The notes beneath the pieces are model-generated. The model had not been told where the DNA came from. It saw only the letters and a program-made list of their open reading frames with translations, and made no database searches. The position numbers and the translations under genes were made by a program. A stretch of 64,000 nt of DNA from Sphingomonas quercus (GTDB lineage: Bacteria > Pseudomonadota > Alphaproteobacteria > Sphingomonadales > Sphingomonadaceae): NCBI RefSeq assembly GCF_018863195.1, contig NZ_JAHKRT010000002.1, forward strand, positions 496,001 through 560,000. The letters run 5' to 3'. Positions 52,457 through 61,484 of this stretch are shown in pieces; the stretch's first letter is position 1; each line of letters begins with the position of its first letter.

Positions 52457-53509
52457 CTAGAGCCCGAGCATTCGCCGATTTGCCGCTTCGTCCGCGCCGC
52501 CAGCGGCGAAGTCGTCGAAGGCATGCTCGGTGACACGGATGATGTGATCGCGGATGAACGGGGCGCCCTCGCGCGCGCCATCCTCGGGATGCTTCAGCGC
52601 GCATTCCCATTCGAGCACCGCCCAACCGGGGAAATCATAGGCCGCCATCTTCGAGAAGATTGCCTTGAAGTCGACCTGCCCGTCGCCGAGCGAGCGGAAG
52701 CGGCCGGGCCGATCGACCCAGCTCTGATAGCCGCCATAGACGCCGCTCCGCCCATTTGGCCGGAACTCCGCGTCCTTGACGTGAAAGCACTTCACCCGCT
52801 CGTGGTAAATATCGAGAAAGGCGAGATAATCGAGCTGCTGAAGCACGAAATGGCTGGGATCGAACAGCATGTTGCAGCGCGGATGATCGTCGACCAGCGC
52901 GAGGAAACGCTCGAAGGTGGCGCCGTCGTGCAGATCCTCGCCCGGATGGATCTCGTAGGCGACATCAACGCCCTGCTCGTCAAATGCGTCGAGGATCGGG
53001 CGCCAGCGCCGTGCCAGCTCGGCAAAGGCCTCGTCGACCAGCCCGGCCGGCCGCTGTGGCCAGGGATAGAAATATGGCCAGGCGAGCGCGCCGGAAAAGG
53101 TGGCGTGCGCCATCAGGCCCAGGCGCCGGCTGGCGCGCGCGGCGTGGCGCATCTGCTGTACCGCCCAATGCTGCCGCGCCTCCGGATTGCCGCGTACCTC
53201 GGGCGCGGCGAAGCCGTCGAACGGCGCATCATAGGCCGGGTGCACGGCGACAAGCTGGCCCTGCAAATGGGTGGAAAGCTCGGTGAGGGCGAGGCCGCGC
53301 TCGCCGAGGATGCCGAGCACCTCGTCGCAATAATCCTGGCTCTCGGCGGCGCGCGCGAGATCGAACAGGCGTGCGTCCCAGCTCGGGATCTGCACGCCGC
53401 GATAACCCAGCCCCGCCGCCCAATCGGCGATCGCCGGCAGCGAATTGAACGGCGCGTCGTCGCCGGCGAACTGGGCGAGGAAGATCGCCGGGCCCTTGAT
53501 CGTCTTCAC
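52457..53509 (-). CDS. Sugar phosphate isomerase/epimerase-family TIM barrel, cytoplasmic
   Basis: A 350-residue metal-dependent TIM-barrel protein of the AP-endonuclease-2/xylose-isomerase-like family. Metal ligands are visible as Glu in AYEIHPGEDL, Asp in MLFDPSHFV, His in KCFHVKDAEF and Glu in VLEWECALKHP. No signal peptide. Family members act as sugar isomerases, inosose dehydratases, C-glycoside deglycosidases or 3-keto-sugar hydratases. It is the last gene of the minus-strand set and its ATG overlaps the Gfo/Idh stop, so a role in processing an oxidised sugar after uptake is likely. Confidence 0.88.
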   Translation of the reverse strand: MKTIKGPAIFLAQFAGDDAPFNSLPAIADWAAGLGYRGVQIPSWDARLFDLARAAESQDYCDEVLGILGERGLALTELSTHLQGQLVAVHPAYDAPFDGFAAPEVRGNPEARQHWAVQQMRHAARASRRLGLMAHATFSGALAWPYFYPWPQRPAGLVDEAFAELARRWRPILDAFDEQGVDVAYEIHPGEDLHDGATFERFLALVDDHPRCNMLFDPSHFVLQQLDYLAFLDIYHERVKCFHVKDAEFRPNGRSGVYGGYQSWVDRPGRFRSLGDGQVDFKAIFSKMAAYDFPGWAVLEWECALKHPEDGAREGAPFIRDHIIRVTEHAFDDFAAGGADEAANRRMLGL

Positions 53510-54654
53510 AGCGTCTCTCCGTCGAACGAGAGCCAGCGCCGCGTCTCGCTGGAGCGCACGGCAAGCTCGATGAACCGCATTGCCCGCAGGCCGTCGGTGA
53601 TGCCCGGAAGGCGGCCATCGAGGATACCGGGCACGCCGCCGATCGCGTCGGCGAAGTCGCGGTAGAGGGTGGCGAAGGCCTCGATCAGCCCCTCGGGATG
53701 CCCCGGCGGCAGCCGGGTGGCGGCGCGGGCTGCGTCGCTCAGGCCCGGCGCGCCGTCATGGAGAATGCGCAGCGAATTGTCTGCGTCGCGCAGGATCAGC
53801 CGATCGGGCACTTCCTGCGCCCATTCGAACCCGCCGCGTTCGCCATAAACGCGGACGCGGATGCCGTTGCGCTCACCGGCGGAGATTTGCGAGGCCATCA
53901 GCACGCCGGGCACGCCTCTGCCGAAGCGCAGCAGCACGTTGCAATCATCGTCGAGCCGCCGCCCCGGCACCACGCGCGAGAGCGCAGCGCAGAGCTCGGT
54001 GACGCGCAGCCCGCTGACATATTCGGCCATTTGCAGCGCATGCACGCCGATGTCGCCGATCGCACCGCCCGCGCCGGCGAGGGCCGGATCGGTGCGCCAG
54101 CCGGCCTGCGCGTTCGTCCCCTCGATCGGCTCGGACAGCCAGCCCTGCGGATATTCGGCGACGACCTTGCGCACCGGGCCGATCGCCCCGGCGGCGATCC
54201 GCGCCCGCGCCTCGCGGACCATCGCATAGCCGGTATAGGCATGGGTCAACGCGAACGGCACGCCGGTTTGGGCGACGACGGCGGCGACCGCCTCGGCCTC
54301 GGCAAGCGTGGCGGTCATCGGCTTGTCGCAGATCACGGCGATTCCCGCGCGCAGCGCCGCGATGGTGATCGCCGCGTGGCTGGCATTGGGGGTGGTAATC
54401 GCGATCGCCTCGATGCCGTCGTCGCGCGCCGCCTCGGCGGCGATCATCTCCTCGGCGCTGGCATAGAGGCGATCGGCGGCGATGCCCCATCTGGCGCCCT
54501 GTTCGCGGGATTTGCCGATCGACCGGCTGAGCGCGCCGGCGACGACAGCGAAGCGGTCGTCGAGCCGCGCCGCCATGCGGTGGACCGGGCCGATAAAGGC
54601 ACCTGGGCCGCCGCCGGCCATGCCCAGCCGCAAGGGTCGTTCCGCCATGTTCAA
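53506..54654 (-). CDS. Gfo/Idh/MocA-family oxidoreductase
   Basis: NAD(P)-dependent sugar oxidoreductase of 382 residues. The Rossmann loop is at the N-terminus (GMAGGGPGAFIGPVHRMA), and the family signature (usually EKP) reads VICDKPMTATLAEA, followed by the C-terminal beta-sheet domain (GDIGVHALQMAEYVSGLRV with the candidate catalytic His). No export signal, so cytoplasmic. GGGAGGTTG precedes the ATG. Beside a GMC dehydrogenase and two sugar isomerases, it probably reduces or oxidises a keto-sugar at C3 inside the cell. Confidence 0.9.
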   Translation of the reverse strand: MNMAERPLRLGMAGGGPGAFIGPVHRMAARLDDRFAVVAGALSRSIGKSREQGARWGIAADRLYASAEEMIAAEAARDDGIEAIAITTPNASHAAITIAALRAGIAVICDKPMTATLAEAEAVAAVVAQTGVPFALTHAYTGYAMVREARARIAAGAIGPVRKVVAEYPQGWLSEPIEGTNAQAGWRTDPALAGAGGAIGDIGVHALQMAEYVSGLRVTELCAALSRVVPGRRLDDDCNVLLRFGRGVPGVLMASQISAGERNGIRVRVYGERGGFEWAQEVPDRLILRDADNSLRILHDGAPGLSDAARAATRLPPGHPEGLIEAFATLYRDFADAIGGVPGILDGRLPGITDGLRAMRFIELAVRSSETRRWLSFDGETL

Positions 54655-54668
54655 CCTCCCTGGCCGGC

Positions 54669-56351
54669 TCAGATCGCGCCGGCCCTGAACTGCTTCACCG
54701 CGGTGTCCGCCGCACGCGACGTCAGCGCCATGAAAGTGAGCGACGGGTTGACGTTGGACACGGACTGCATCTGCGCGCCGTCGGTAACGAACAGATTGGC
54801 GGCATCATGCGCCTGGCTCCATTTGTTGAGCACCGAGTTGCGCGGATCATGGCCCATGCCGGCGCCACCCATCTCGTGGATGCAGTCGCCCGGCACATGC
54901 TCGCGCCGGCTGCTGGTGACGTTGGTGAGGCCGGCCCTGCGCAGCATCTCCATACCCTGCTCCTGCGCGTCGTCCATCATCCGGATCTCGTTGTCACGGA
55001 AGCGGACGTCGAAGCGCACCAGCGGAATGCCGTAGCGATCGAGCTTGTCGGGGGAAAGCGAGACGGTGTTGTCGTCATAAGGCAGGCATTCGCCAAACGC
55101 GCTCATCCCGAAGCGCCACGGACCATAGCGGCGCATTCCTTCCTTCATCGACGCGCCGAAGCCGACCGGCCTGGCCGGATCGCGCCGCGCCGCGCCCTGA
55201 AAGCCGTAGCCGCGCCTGAAGCCGAGGCCCTCGTCACCGTCGATATTGCGGAATCGCGGCACATAGACCCCGCCCGGCCGGCGGCCATATTCGATATATT
55301 CCTCCATGCCGGGGATATCGCCCGACACGCTGACGCGCAGAATGTGGTCCATCACCGCGCGTCCGAGCCTGCCGCTGCTGTCGAAATGGCTCCGGCCGCT
55401 GCCCGCAGGACGCGAGTTGAGCAGGATCTGGTTCGACGCCATGGCCGACGCGCAGAGGAAGACCAGCCGCGCCGGGATCACTTCCGCCAGCCCGGTTTTG
55501 GCATCGACGACCCGCACGCCGGTGACCCGCTTCGTCGCGCTGTCATATTCGAGATTGCTGACCACCGAATCCGGCCGCAACGTCAGCCGCCCGGTCGCCC
55601 GCGCCGCCGGCAGCGTCACCGCCTGGGTCGAGAAATAGGCGCCGAACTGGCAGCCGCGGCTGCACTGGTTACGCATCTGGCATTTGCTGCGGTTCTGCGC
55701 CGGCTTGTCCTCGGTCATGTTGCTGAGCCGGGTGTTGATCAGCTTGCGGCCGGGGAACTCTGCTTCCAGCCGCGCCTTCAGCCATTTCTCCGCGACGTTC
55801 ATCGGCATCGGCGGCTGGAATTCGCTGTCCGGCAGATAGGGCAGGTTTTCCCGCGAGCCCGAAACGCCGATATAATTCTCGACATAGCTGTACCAGGGCG
55901 CCAGATCCTCATAGCGGATCGGCCAGTCGATGCCGACGCCCTCGCGCTTGTTCGCTTCGAAATCCGCGGGGCTCCAGCGGAAGCACCAGCGACCCCAGAT
56001 CAGGGATTTGCCGCCCACCGCCGCCGGGCGGACCCAATAGAATTTGTTCGGCGCATCGTAATCATAGGGGTTGATCTTGTCGTTATTGTAGAAAGCGAGG
56101 TTGCTCGGCGACGGATAGCCGTTTCTGGCGATGAAATATTCATTCTCGACCAGCGCGCGCGGCATCGTGTCCCGCGCCGGGATCTCATAGGGGGGCTTGC
56201 CGTCATAGGTGTAGCCCTCGCCATGCTCGACCATGAAACCACGGTCGAGCATCAGCACGCGCAGGCCCTTTTCGGTCAGCTCCTTGGCGGCGAAGCCGCC
56301 GCTGACGCCGGAGCCGATGACGATCGCGTCGAAACGGTCGGTCGATGCCAT
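54669..56351 (-). CDS. GMC-type FAD sugar dehydrogenase, large subunit
   Basis: Flavoprotein of 560 residues in the glucose-methanol-choline family. The FAD site is VIGSGVSGGFAAKEL; the catalytic pair is H492 in DCIHEMGGAGMG and N535 in NVNPSLT. A Cys cluster C-x5-C-x3-C (C224, C230, C234) resembles the iron-sulfur motif of bacterial FAD glucose dehydrogenases and glucoside 3-dehydrogenases. It has no signal peptide, but its small subunit two genes upstream has a TAT signal, so hitchhiker export is expected. The proposed reaction is oxidation of a glycoside at C3, with electrons passed to a cytochrome c. Confidence 0.88.
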   Translation of the reverse strand: MASTDRFDAIVIGSGVSGGFAAKELTEKGLRVLMLDRGFMVEHGEGYTYDGKPPYEIPARDTMPRALVENEYFIARNGYPSPSNLAFYNNDKINPYDYDAPNKFYWVRPAAVGGKSLIWGRWCFRWSPADFEANKREGVGIDWPIRYEDLAPWYSYVENYIGVSGSRENLPYLPDSEFQPPMPMNVAEKWLKARLEAEFPGRKLINTRLSNMTEDKPAQNRSKCQMRNQCSRGCQFGAYFSTQAVTLPAARATGRLTLRPDSVVSNLEYDSATKRVTGVRVVDAKTGLAEVIPARLVFLCASAMASNQILLNSRPAGSGRSHFDSSGRLGRAVMDHILRVSVSGDIPGMEEYIEYGRRPGGVYVPRFRNIDGDEGLGFRRGYGFQGAARRDPARPVGFGASMKEGMRRYGPWRFGMSAFGECLPYDDNTVSLSPDKLDRYGIPLVRFDVRFRDNEIRMMDDAQEQGMEMLRRAGLTNVTSSRREHVPGDCIHEMGGAGMGHDPRNSVLNKWSQAHDAANLFVTDGAQMQSVSNVNPSLTFMALTSRAADTAVKQFRAGAI

Positions 56352-56361
56352 GTCCTGCCCC

Positions 56362-57213
56362 TCAGCCGCTCGCCAGCAGCGTGCGCAGGTTCCGGAAGCT
56401 GGTGGTAATGTCGGGGATGTAGGGCGCGGGCGCCTGATCATTCTCGACATAATAACGCTGCACGCCTGCCACGCTGTCCAGCTTGAAGATGCTGGCGAAA
56501 TCGATGGTGCCGGTGCCCACCGCGGCCATGCGGCCGTCCGGGGTCATGTCCTTGACGTGGTAGGAATAGATCTGCCCGCCGAGCGTCCTGATCATCGCCT
56601 TCGGATCCTGCCCGGCCTTGATCGCCCAGTAGAGGTCCAGCTCGAAGCGGACGAGCGCCGCGTCGCGATCCTTGACCAGCCGATCCCACAGCGAGACGCC
56701 GTCCGGCTTCACCAGGAATTCGAAATCATGATTATGATAGGCAAAGCCGATGCCGGCCTTTTTGAGCTTCTCCGCGAAGCGATTGAAATTGGCGACCGCC
56801 TCGGTCCAGGCGGGTGCGTTGCGGAACGGCTCGCCGAGATGCGGCAGCACCGCCGTCTCGGCGCCGAGTGTCCGGATCATCGCCAGCGCCTTGTCGAAAT
56901 CATTGAGCAGGAGGTCGTAGGCGACGTGGAGCGAAGGCGCGGTCAGCCCAAAGCGATCCATCGCCTTGCGCAGCATCGCCGGGTCCATCGCGTCAAAGCC
57001 GCCGCCCCCGAATTCGACCTGGGTGTAGCCGGCCTTGCGCACCTTTTCGAGCGTGCCCACCGGATCGCTCTGGAAGATCTGGCGTACGGTGTAGAGTTGC
57101 AGGCCGATGCGATCGACCTTCGCCGCCGATGCGCGGCCGACGAGCGGGCCGAGGCCGGCGAGGGACGCGAGGCCGAGGCTCGCGGACAGGAAAGTGCGGC
57201 GGGTCGCGATCAT
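56362..57213 (-). CDS. Sugar phosphate isomerase/epimerase-family protein, TAT-exported
   Basis: A 283-residue TIM-barrel protein with a twin-arginine signal (ATRRTFLSASLGLASLAGLG). Metal ligands appear as Glu in YHNHDFEFL, Asp in FELDLYW, His in YSYHVKDM and Glu in YYVENDQ, so the site is complete. Periplasmic members of this family beside DUF1080 proteins act on 3-keto sugars as hydratases or isomerases in other bacteria. Only distantly similar to the cytoplasmic family member at 52457-53509. The ATG overlaps the stop of the subunit 3 gene. Confidence 0.88.
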   Translation of the reverse strand: MIATRRTFLSASLGLASLAGLGPLVGRASAAKVDRIGLQLYTVRQIFQSDPVGTLEKVRKAGYTQVEFGGGGFDAMDPAMLRKAMDRFGLTAPSLHVAYDLLLNDFDKALAMIRTLGAETAVLPHLGEPFRNAPAWTEAVANFNRFAEKLKKAGIGFAYHNHDFEFLVKPDGVSLWDRLVKDRDAALVRFELDLYWAIKAGQDPKAMIRTLGGQIYSYHVKDMTPDGRMAAVGTGTIDFASIFKLDSVAGVQRYYVENDQAPAPYIPDITTSFRNLRTLLASG

Positions 57214-57776
57214 GCCGAAAACACCTTGTTGACGCTGGAATAGGGATAGGCGCCGTCATAGCGGCCCGGCACCGGCAGATATTCGCGTTCCTGCGTGATG
57301 CCGATCTCCGAGGTGAAATAGCCGGTGACCACCAGCTGGCGGAAATTCTCGAAGAAAGCGGCGCCGCCGGGCAGCGCGCCGTTCATCGCCAGCGTGAGCA
57401 GCGCGTCCTGCTGTTCGGGCGAGGCGCTGGCGGCGCCGGCGCGATAATCGCGCCGGCTGCGCGCCTCGATCGCGGCGAGCCCGTCGAGGATCGTCGCGCG
57501 ATCGTCGTCGACCGCCCAGTCGGACAGCATGTGCTCGATATAGTCGGGAACGCCGGCGGCGATCGCGCCGGGCGTGTCCGTGGTCGGCATCACCCGCTCG
57601 CAGAGCGCGGTGACCAGCGCGCGCTGGTCAGGCGTGAACACCGGCGGCGACACCGGGCCGGTGTTGATCGGCGTCCGCACGCCCGGCACGAAACCGGCCG
57701 CGCGCGCCAGCGGCGCGAACAGCTGCGACCCGAACAACGCCGCCATGGTGAGGAGCGCGCCGCGCCGGTCGATCAT
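57210..57776 (-). CDS. Gluconate 2-dehydrogenase subunit 3-family small subunit (TAT)
   Basis: A 188-residue small subunit for a GMC-type dehydrogenase. A twin-arginine signal (DRRGALLTMAALFGSQLFAP) is followed by the family core: FTPDQRALVTALCERVMPTTDTPGAIAAGVPDYIEHML and a C-terminal GYFTSEIGITQ and YDGAYPYSSV. In characterised glucose and glucoside 3-dehydrogenases this subunit chaperones and exports the FAD subunit. It is separated from the GMC gene by the isomerase gene but lies in the same overlapping run. GGAGAAAAG precedes the ATG. Confidence 0.9.
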   Translation of the reverse strand: MIDRRGALLTMAALFGSQLFAPLARAAGFVPGVRTPINTGPVSPPVFTPDQRALVTALCERVMPTTDTPGAIAAGVPDYIEHMLSDWAVDDDRATILDGLAAIEARSRRDYRAGAASASPEQQDALLTLAMNGALPGGAAFFENFRQLVVTGYFTSEIGITQEREYLPVPGRYDGAYPYSSVNKVFSA

Positions 57777-58615
57777 GGCTTTTCTCCAGTGAGATCCTGT
57801 TCGATCGCCGCCGCGGGCAGGGGCCGTACCCAGATGTTGCGGAACGACACCGGGGAATCATGATCCTGCAGCTGGATCGGCAGCGCGTCCTCGTGGGCGG
57901 TGTAGGTCGATACCTGCCGCCACGCCGTCGTGCCCAGCATCGCCTGATGGTTCTGCACCAGCACGCCGTTGAGGATGGCGGTGATGTAGGCAGGGCGTTT
58001 CAGCGAGCCGTCGGCGTTGAAGCGCGGCCGCTCGAAGACGACGTCATAGGTCTGCCATTCGCCCGGCTTGCGCGCGGCATTGGCGAGCGCCGGCTTCCAG
58101 CCATAGACGCTGCCGAGCGTGCCGTCGGCGTAGGTCGGGTTCTGATAGCCGTCCAGCACCTGCAGCTCGTAGCGTTGCATGAACTGGATGCCGCTGTTGC
58201 CGCGATTCTGCGAGCTGCGCTGCGGCGGGTATGGCGACCGGAACTCGAGATGCAGCTGCACGTCGCCGAAGGCCTGCACCGTGGCGAGGTCGTTGCCGCC
58301 CTTGCCACCGTCGCGCGGCGGGACGGTGAGCGCGCCGTTGGCGACCAGCCAGGGCTTGCCGAGGGGCTTCCACTTGTCGGCGGATCGTCCGTCGAACAGG
58401 ACGATCGCGTCGGAGGGCGGCGAGGCAGCGGTGGCGCCGGGCGTCACCACGGCCGGCGCGGGGCGGGCGGGATCGTGGACGTGCCACTTGCCACCCGGCT
58501 GCATCGGCGTGTCGGTGAAGCCGAGATCGTGATTGCCTGTGGGCGGTGGCGGCGCCTGGGCGATCGCGGTGCCCGTCAGCAGCGCCACTGAGACCCACTT
58601 CCAGCCCGGCCGCAT
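57773..58615 (-). CDS. DUF1080 (3-keto-glycoside hydrolase/lyase family) exported protein
   Basis: A 280-residue secreted protein with a Sec signal (WVSVALLTGTAIAQA) and a concanavalin-like DUF1080 domain (VLFDGRSADKWKPLG at the start, then WLVANGALTVPP, FGDVQLHLEFRSPY, NSGIQFMQRYELQVLDGY, LNGVLVQNHQ and LQDHDSPVSFRNIWVRPL). Family members cleave 3-keto glycosides such as 3-keto-trehalose. GAGGAGCGAGG precedes ATG 58615. It opens the six-gene 3-keto module, which has its own candidate promoter region behind a hairpin. Confidence 0.9.
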   Translation of the reverse strand: MRPGWKWVSVALLTGTAIAQAPPPPTGNHDLGFTDTPMQPGGKWHVHDPARPAPAVVTPGATAASPPSDAIVLFDGRSADKWKPLGKPWLVANGALTVPPRDGGKGGNDLATVQAFGDVQLHLEFRSPYPPQRSSQNRGNSGIQFMQRYELQVLDGYQNPTYADGTLGSVYGWKPALANAARKPGEWQTYDVVFERPRFNADGSLKRPAYITAILNGVLVQNHQAMLGTTAWRQVSTYTAHEDALPIQLQDHDSPVSFRNIWVRPLPAAAIEQDLTGEKP

Positions 58616-58684
58616 GCCTCGCTCCTCTTGCTCGTCGCTGGTCAATCGCGGGCATGAGGCCGTTGCCGTTGCGGCACGCCATCG

Positions 58685-58717
58685 GATCCACCCCGCATCC
58701 TATTGTCTGAGTGGATC
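58685..58717. promoter_or_regulatory. Inverted repeat and -35 box before DUF1080 gene
   Basis: GATCCAC (58685-58691) and GTGGATC (58711-58717) form a perfect 7-bp dyad with a 19-base spacer. On the minus strand a consensus TTGACA (complement of 58735-58740) precedes it, so the right arm falls where the -10 box should be. A repressor site is plausible. Confidence 0.45.
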
Positions 58718-58767
58718 GCAACTCCCCCAGGCGATGTCAACGACGCACAACGGCATGCGTCCGGGCG

Positions 58768-58797
58768 CCGGCTGGTCAAAATAGTCCGACCAGCCGG
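58768..58797 (-). terminator. Hairpin behind GH3 gene
   Basis: CCGGCTGGTC (58768-58777) and GACCAGCCGG (58788-58797) form a perfect 10-bp stem just after the GH3 stop codon on the minus strand, with a 10-base loop. No T-run follows. It may reduce read-through into the DUF1080 operon or protect the upstream message. Confidence 0.55.
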
Positions 58798-58803
58798 ACG
58801 CGG

Positions 58804-61452
58804 CTATTTGGGCAGCACCACGGCGGCGGCGGTCGTGAAGTTGGCCGATTGCCCGGCGACGCCGCTCTCCGGCTGACCCGAGCCGACCGTCACCCGATAG
58901 CGTCCGACCGCCACCCGCCGCGTGCCATCCGGCGCGACGCTGCTCAGATCGCGCGGAGACAGATCGAACGTCACGGTGCGGCGCTCGCCCGGCTTCAGCG
59001 ACAGCCGCTGGAAGCCGCGCAATGCCACGCGGGGCACGCCGGGCTCGTCGGGGAAGTTCAGGTAGAGCTGCGCCACTTCACTGCCCGCGCGCTGCCCGGT
59101 GTTGGTGATCTCGGTCGTCACGCGAAGCCCCTGTTCCGGCCCGCTCGCCGCCGGCTCGAGCCTGAGCGGCGCATAGCCGAAGCTGGTATAGCTGAGGCCA
59201 TAGCCGAACGGGTAGACCGGCGTGCCGGTGAAATAGCGATAGGTGCGCCCCTTCATCGTGTAATCGTTGAAGGGCGGCAGATCGTCGATGCTGCCATAGA
59301 AGGTCAGCGGCAGCCGCCCGCCGAAATCGCTGCGCCCGGTGAGCGCGTCGGCAATGGCGAGGCCGCCCGCTTGGCCCGGGTACCACGCCTCGACGATCGC
59401 CGAGGCGTTGGCCTTGGCCCAGGCGAGGTTCACCGGGCTGCCATTCATGACGACGACGATGAGCGGCTTGCCGAGCGCCCTGGCCTTTTCCAGCAGGGCG
59501 CGCTGGTCTGCGGGGAGATCGAGCGAAGTCTTGTCGCCGCCCGCGAACCCCTCCACCTTGACCGGCATCTCCTCGCCCTCGAGGTCCGAGGTGAGGCCGA
59601 CCACGGCGACCACCACATCCGCCTTGGCCACGCCGGCGGCGAGGTCGCGATCGGGATCGGTGGACACGCGCTTCCAGAAGATGCCCGCCTGTGCGCGGCT
59701 GCCTTCCGACTGGAAGCGAAGCGGATAACGCTGCCCCTTGATCAGCCGGACCTCGGTCATCTGCAATGGTCCGTCCCGACGCGCATAGTCGGTGGCAGCG
59801 ATCGCGGCACGGCCGTCGACCGTCAGCTCGCCCTTCACCCCGGTGACCGCAATCCGATAGGTGCCGGTTTCCGGCGGCACGAGGAAACCGCTCCAGACGA
59901 CCTTGTTCTCCTCGCTGAGCTGAGCGCCGCGCGCGGCAGTGGAGATCATCGCCTGCTCGACGCGGGTCACCGTCGGCTGCGGATCATAGCTGGCGCTCAT
60001 GCCCGGCGCGGTCGGCGCTGCGCCGCGCATCGAATAATATTCCGCCTTGAGGCCGGGCTTGCCGTCAGGCGTGCGGAAGGCGGAACCGGGCACCGGGTCG
60101 CCATCGGTGATCGAGGTGCCGAACGGCACATGGATGAGGCGGCCGGCGCCGAGACGCTGACGCAGGCCCTCCAGCGCCGAGACCGGCGGCGCTGACTGGG
60201 TCGAGGAATAGTTGCCGCGCAGCACCCGCGTCGCGTCGGCGAGCGGCCCGACCAGCGCCACCTTCGCCCCGGTCTTCAGCGGCAACACGCCGTCATTCTT
60301 GAGCAGCACCAGGCTCTCGGCAGCGGCCTGAAGCGCGCGCGCCTGGTGATCGGGGGTGCCGATGGCGGCGACCGGCACGGCACTGACCGGGCGTACGCCG
60401 GGCAGATCGCCGTTGCGCAGCCGCGCCGAGAACAGGCGGACGAGCGCGCGGTCGAGATCGGTCTGGGTGATCAGGCCGCGTTGCAGCGCTTCCTTGTAGC
60501 GGTCGCCGAGATTGGTCGCGCCCCCGAGCGTCCTGGTATTGCATTCATTGTCGACGCCGGATTTCAGCGCCACCGCGACGCCCGTCGCGGCATCCGGGGC
60601 ATAGCGATGATGATCGTAGATATCGACCACCGCGTCGCAGTCCGACACGACATAGCCGGTGAAGCCCCACGCGCCGCGCAGATGCTGGCGGAGCAGCACG
60701 TCGCTGACGCAGGCCGGCTGTCCGGCGACGCGATTATAGGCGCACATGATCGAGCCGGCCTTGCCCTCGACGATGGCCGCGCGGAACGCCGGAAGATAGG
60801 TATCCTCGAGGTCATGGTCCGAGATCCAGATGTCGTCGACATGGCGGCTCGGCTCCGGCCCGCTGTGCACTGCGAAGTGCTTGGGCGTGGCGATCACTGC
60901 CGGGTGCTCGGGATCGGGGCCCTGCATGCCGGTGACGAAGGCGACGCCGAGCCGCGCCGTCAGATAGGGGTCCTCGCCATAGGTTTCCTGGCCACGCCCC
61001 CAGCGCGGATCGCGGAAGATGTTGATGTTCGGGGACCAGGTGTCGAGCCCGGTGCCGATCTTGCCGAGCTTGCCGGTCTGCCGGCCGAGCGTGTGCAGGG
61101 CGGCGACCTCGACGCTGATGACCCCGGCCACCTCATGCACCAGCGGCGCGTCGAATGTCGCGGCGAGCCCGATCGGCTCGGGGAAGTTGGTGGTCGGCAC
61201 CACGCCGATCGCGCCGTGCAGCGATTCCGTCCACCAGTTATAGGCCGGAATGCCGAGCCGCGGGATGGCCGGGGCGACATTGACGAGCTGGTTGACCTTC
61301 TCGTCCTCGGTCATCCTGGCGACGATGCCGGCGGCGAGCGCGTCGGCCGCCGCGCGCGGCGCCGTGTCTGCGGCGGGCAGGGGCTGCGCCAGGATGAGAG
61401 CGGCGCCGGCCAGCGCCATCATGCGAATAGTCCTGCCTGCTGATCCGGGCAT
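58804..61452 (-). CDS. GH3 beta-glucosidase/beta-xylosidase with PA14 insert
   Basis: Exported glycosidase of 882 residues that removes beta-linked glucose, xylose or similar sugars from oligosaccharide ends. It has a signal peptide (MMALAGAALILAQPLPAAD), a GH3 N-domain with KHFAVHSG (191) and the nucleophile Asp in GYVVSDCDAVVDIY (D271), a C-domain carrying an inserted PA14 domain (about 480-630, LKAEYYSMRG to AGIFWKRV), and a fibronectin-III-like end. WWTESLHG near the N-terminus resembles beta-xylosidase-type GH3 proteins. The real start is ATG 61452; the longer open frame overlaps the esterase gene. Confidence 0.93.
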   Translation of the reverse strand: MPGSAGRTIRMMALAGAALILAQPLPAADTAPRAAADALAAGIVARMTEDEKVNQLVNVAPAIPRLGIPAYNWWTESLHGAIGVVPTTNFPEPIGLAATFDAPLVHEVAGVISVEVAALHTLGRQTGKLGKIGTGLDTWSPNINIFRDPRWGRGQETYGEDPYLTARLGVAFVTGMQGPDPEHPAVIATPKHFAVHSGPEPSRHVDDIWISDHDLEDTYLPAFRAAIVEGKAGSIMCAYNRVAGQPACVSDVLLRQHLRGAWGFTGYVVSDCDAVVDIYDHHRYAPDAATGVAVALKSGVDNECNTRTLGGATNLGDRYKEALQRGLITQTDLDRALVRLFSARLRNGDLPGVRPVSAVPVAAIGTPDHQARALQAAAESLVLLKNDGVLPLKTGAKVALVGPLADATRVLRGNYSSTQSAPPVSALEGLRQRLGAGRLIHVPFGTSITDGDPVPGSAFRTPDGKPGLKAEYYSMRGAAPTAPGMSASYDPQPTVTRVEQAMISTAARGAQLSEENKVVWSGFLVPPETGTYRIAVTGVKGELTVDGRAAIAATDYARRDGPLQMTEVRLIKGQRYPLRFQSEGSRAQAGIFWKRVSTDPDRDLAAGVAKADVVVAVVGLTSDLEGEEMPVKVEGFAGGDKTSLDLPADQRALLEKARALGKPLIVVVMNGSPVNLAWAKANASAIVEAWYPGQAGGLAIADALTGRSDFGGRLPLTFYGSIDDLPPFNDYTMKGRTYRYFTGTPVYPFGYGLSYTSFGYAPLRLEPAASGPEQGLRVTTEITNTGQRAGSEVAQLYLNFPDEPGVPRVALRGFQRLSLKPGERRTVTFDLSPRDLSSVAPDGTRRVAVGRYRVTVGSGQPESGVAGQSANFTTAAAVVLPK

Positions 61453-61484
61453 TGCGATAATCCCCTGTTGAAGCGCCGTCGGCG

